Source: Staphylococcus nepalensis (GTDB lineage Bacteria > Bacillota > Bacilli > Staphylococcales > Staphylococcaceae). Taken from it: DNA of 64,000 nt. This document shows, in pieces, positions 63,331 to 64,000 of the stretch. The notes below the pieces were generated by a model, which was not told the DNA's origin, did no database searches, and was given only the letters and a program-made list of their open reading frames with translations. The position numbers and the translations under genes were made by a program. Position 1 is the stretch's first letter, and every line of letters begins with the position of its first letter. The stretch is from NCBI RefSeq assembly GCF_014635045.1, contig NZ_BMCF01000003.1, positions 248,001-312,000 of the forward strand. Reading direction: 5' to 3'.

Positions 63331-64000
63331 TTAATGATAAGTTGCGCTTCTGCTTAATAATTTATCAATCATACCTAATAATAGTGGAAAATCATGTTTC
63401 TGATTATCTAATCGAAATACTTGGCAAATCGTTCTTTTTAATTCTGTATGCTCTAATGACACTTCCAACCATTTTTGCGGATTTTTCGTTAGTAGATGAT
63501 AAGACGACGTTACTATAAATCCACGTTCTTTAGTTAAGATATATTGAGCTATTTGAGGGTGTGTGATTGTACGTATAGGTGATTTGATTGTCTTTGTTAA
63601 GATTTGCTTGATTCTTGGCGGCAATGGATATAATTCATAAATTGATTTATTAGAAAGCTGCACTAAAGGTGGATTAGTAGCTAATGTAATTGGGTCATTT
63701 TTAGGTACATAGATATGAAAATTTTCTTCGAATAAGGGACTAACTTTTAAGGCACGGTGCTGTTTGAGTTCCTCAGACATGTCAGTAAAAGCAATATCGA
63801 TTTTGTCCGTGAGTAGGGCAGGTAAGATAGCTTCTTCTTCCATTAAAATAGGTTGGATTATAGCTTCACTTTCATTTTCAAAGGATTGCATTAATAAAGT
63901 GATTACCTGTGTAATATAACTTTCAACGTAACCAATGCGTATAATATAATGGTCCGTTTCAGATTGGTTATGGAACAAACGAACTGTGTTATCAAGTTGA
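63331..64000 (-). CDS. LysR-family transcriptional regulator, C-terminal part (5' end outside window)
   Basis: The frame is open to the right edge of the window. The visible residues begin QLDNTVRLFHNQ, the end of the linker helix, followed by a LysR substrate-binding domain with IIRIGYVESYITQV, LLTDKIDIAFTDM and a second lobe ending in RSATYH. The helix-turn-helix lies beyond base 64000. It lies 81 bases downstream of the YibE/F start on the same strand, so the two are transcribed in the same direction. Target genes unknown. Confidence 0.8.
   Translation of the reverse strand, partial: QLDNTVRLFHNQSETDHYIIRIGYVESYITQVITLLMQSFENESEAIIQPILMEEEAILPALLTDKIDIAFTDMSEELKQHRALKVSPLFEENFHIYVPKNDPITLATNPPLVQLSNKSIYELYPLPPRIKQILTKTIKSPIRTITHPQIAQYILTKERGFIVTSSYHLLTKNPQKWLEVSLEHTELKRTICQVFRLDNQKHDFPLLLGMIDKLLSRSATYH

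Overview
The window is low-GC Firmicutes chromosome, most likely a coagulase-negative Staphylococcus, possibly of the saprophyticus/cohnii/xylosus type. The evidence is GuaA and cold-shock protein sequences close to the staphylococcal ones as I remember them, a YSIRK-signal lipase, a LysM-CHAP autolysin, phenol-soluble-modulin-like peptides and strong AGGAGG-type ribosome binding sites. No rRNA, tRNA, CRISPR array, prophage or intact insertion sequence was seen.

Layout. 1-2.5 kb: end of guaB, then guaA and a terminator. 2.5-7.3 kb: an accessory strip of very small, mostly membrane proteins, several of them decayed duplicates, plus an Fst-type type I toxin locus. 7.7-11.9 kb: an NCS2 permease, an Ntn-hydrolase of the gamma-glutamyltransferase fold resembling oxamate amidohydrolase HpxW, and an oxalate decarboxylase. 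12-16.7 kb: small proteins, a cold-shock gene and two MFS exporters. 17.3-38.7 kb: a large allantoin-catabolism region holding pucR, an allantoin permease, allB, an amino-acid carrier, two M20 amidohydrolases (one is allC), allE, two tandem allD genes, fdrA/allF, allG, allH, carbamate kinase, a CynX-type transporter and pucG. 38.9-44 kb: a probable small RNA, an esterase, a frataxin-like Fra protein, BrnQ and an NSS transporter. 44.2-48 kb: a secreted lipase with 14 tandem 18-residue repeats, surrounded by three PSM-like peptide genes and a dead acetyltransferase. 48.4-64 kb: a solitary ilvD, arylamine N-acetyltransferase, LysM-CHAP hydrolase, Nudix-GNAT fusion, an SEDS-PAP2-LCP envelope operon, catalase with a PH-domain gene, a YibE/F pair and the end of a LysR regulator.

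How the genes fit together. The two catabolic blocks appear to make one route. Allantoin goes to allantoate (AllB), ureidoglycine (AllC), then either ureidoglycolate (AllE) and oxalurate (AllD), or directly oxalurate plus glycine (PucG). AllFGH would split oxalurate to oxamate and carbamoyl phosphate, and carbamate kinase would make ATP. The HpxW-like enzyme would turn oxamate into oxalate and ammonia, and OxdC would turn oxalate into formate and CO2. This joined route is inferred from gene content; the family assignments of most steps are strong, and the HpxW assignment is the key uncertain link. Uricase and other upstream purine steps are not in the window, and neither is a ureidoglycolate lyase (AllA).
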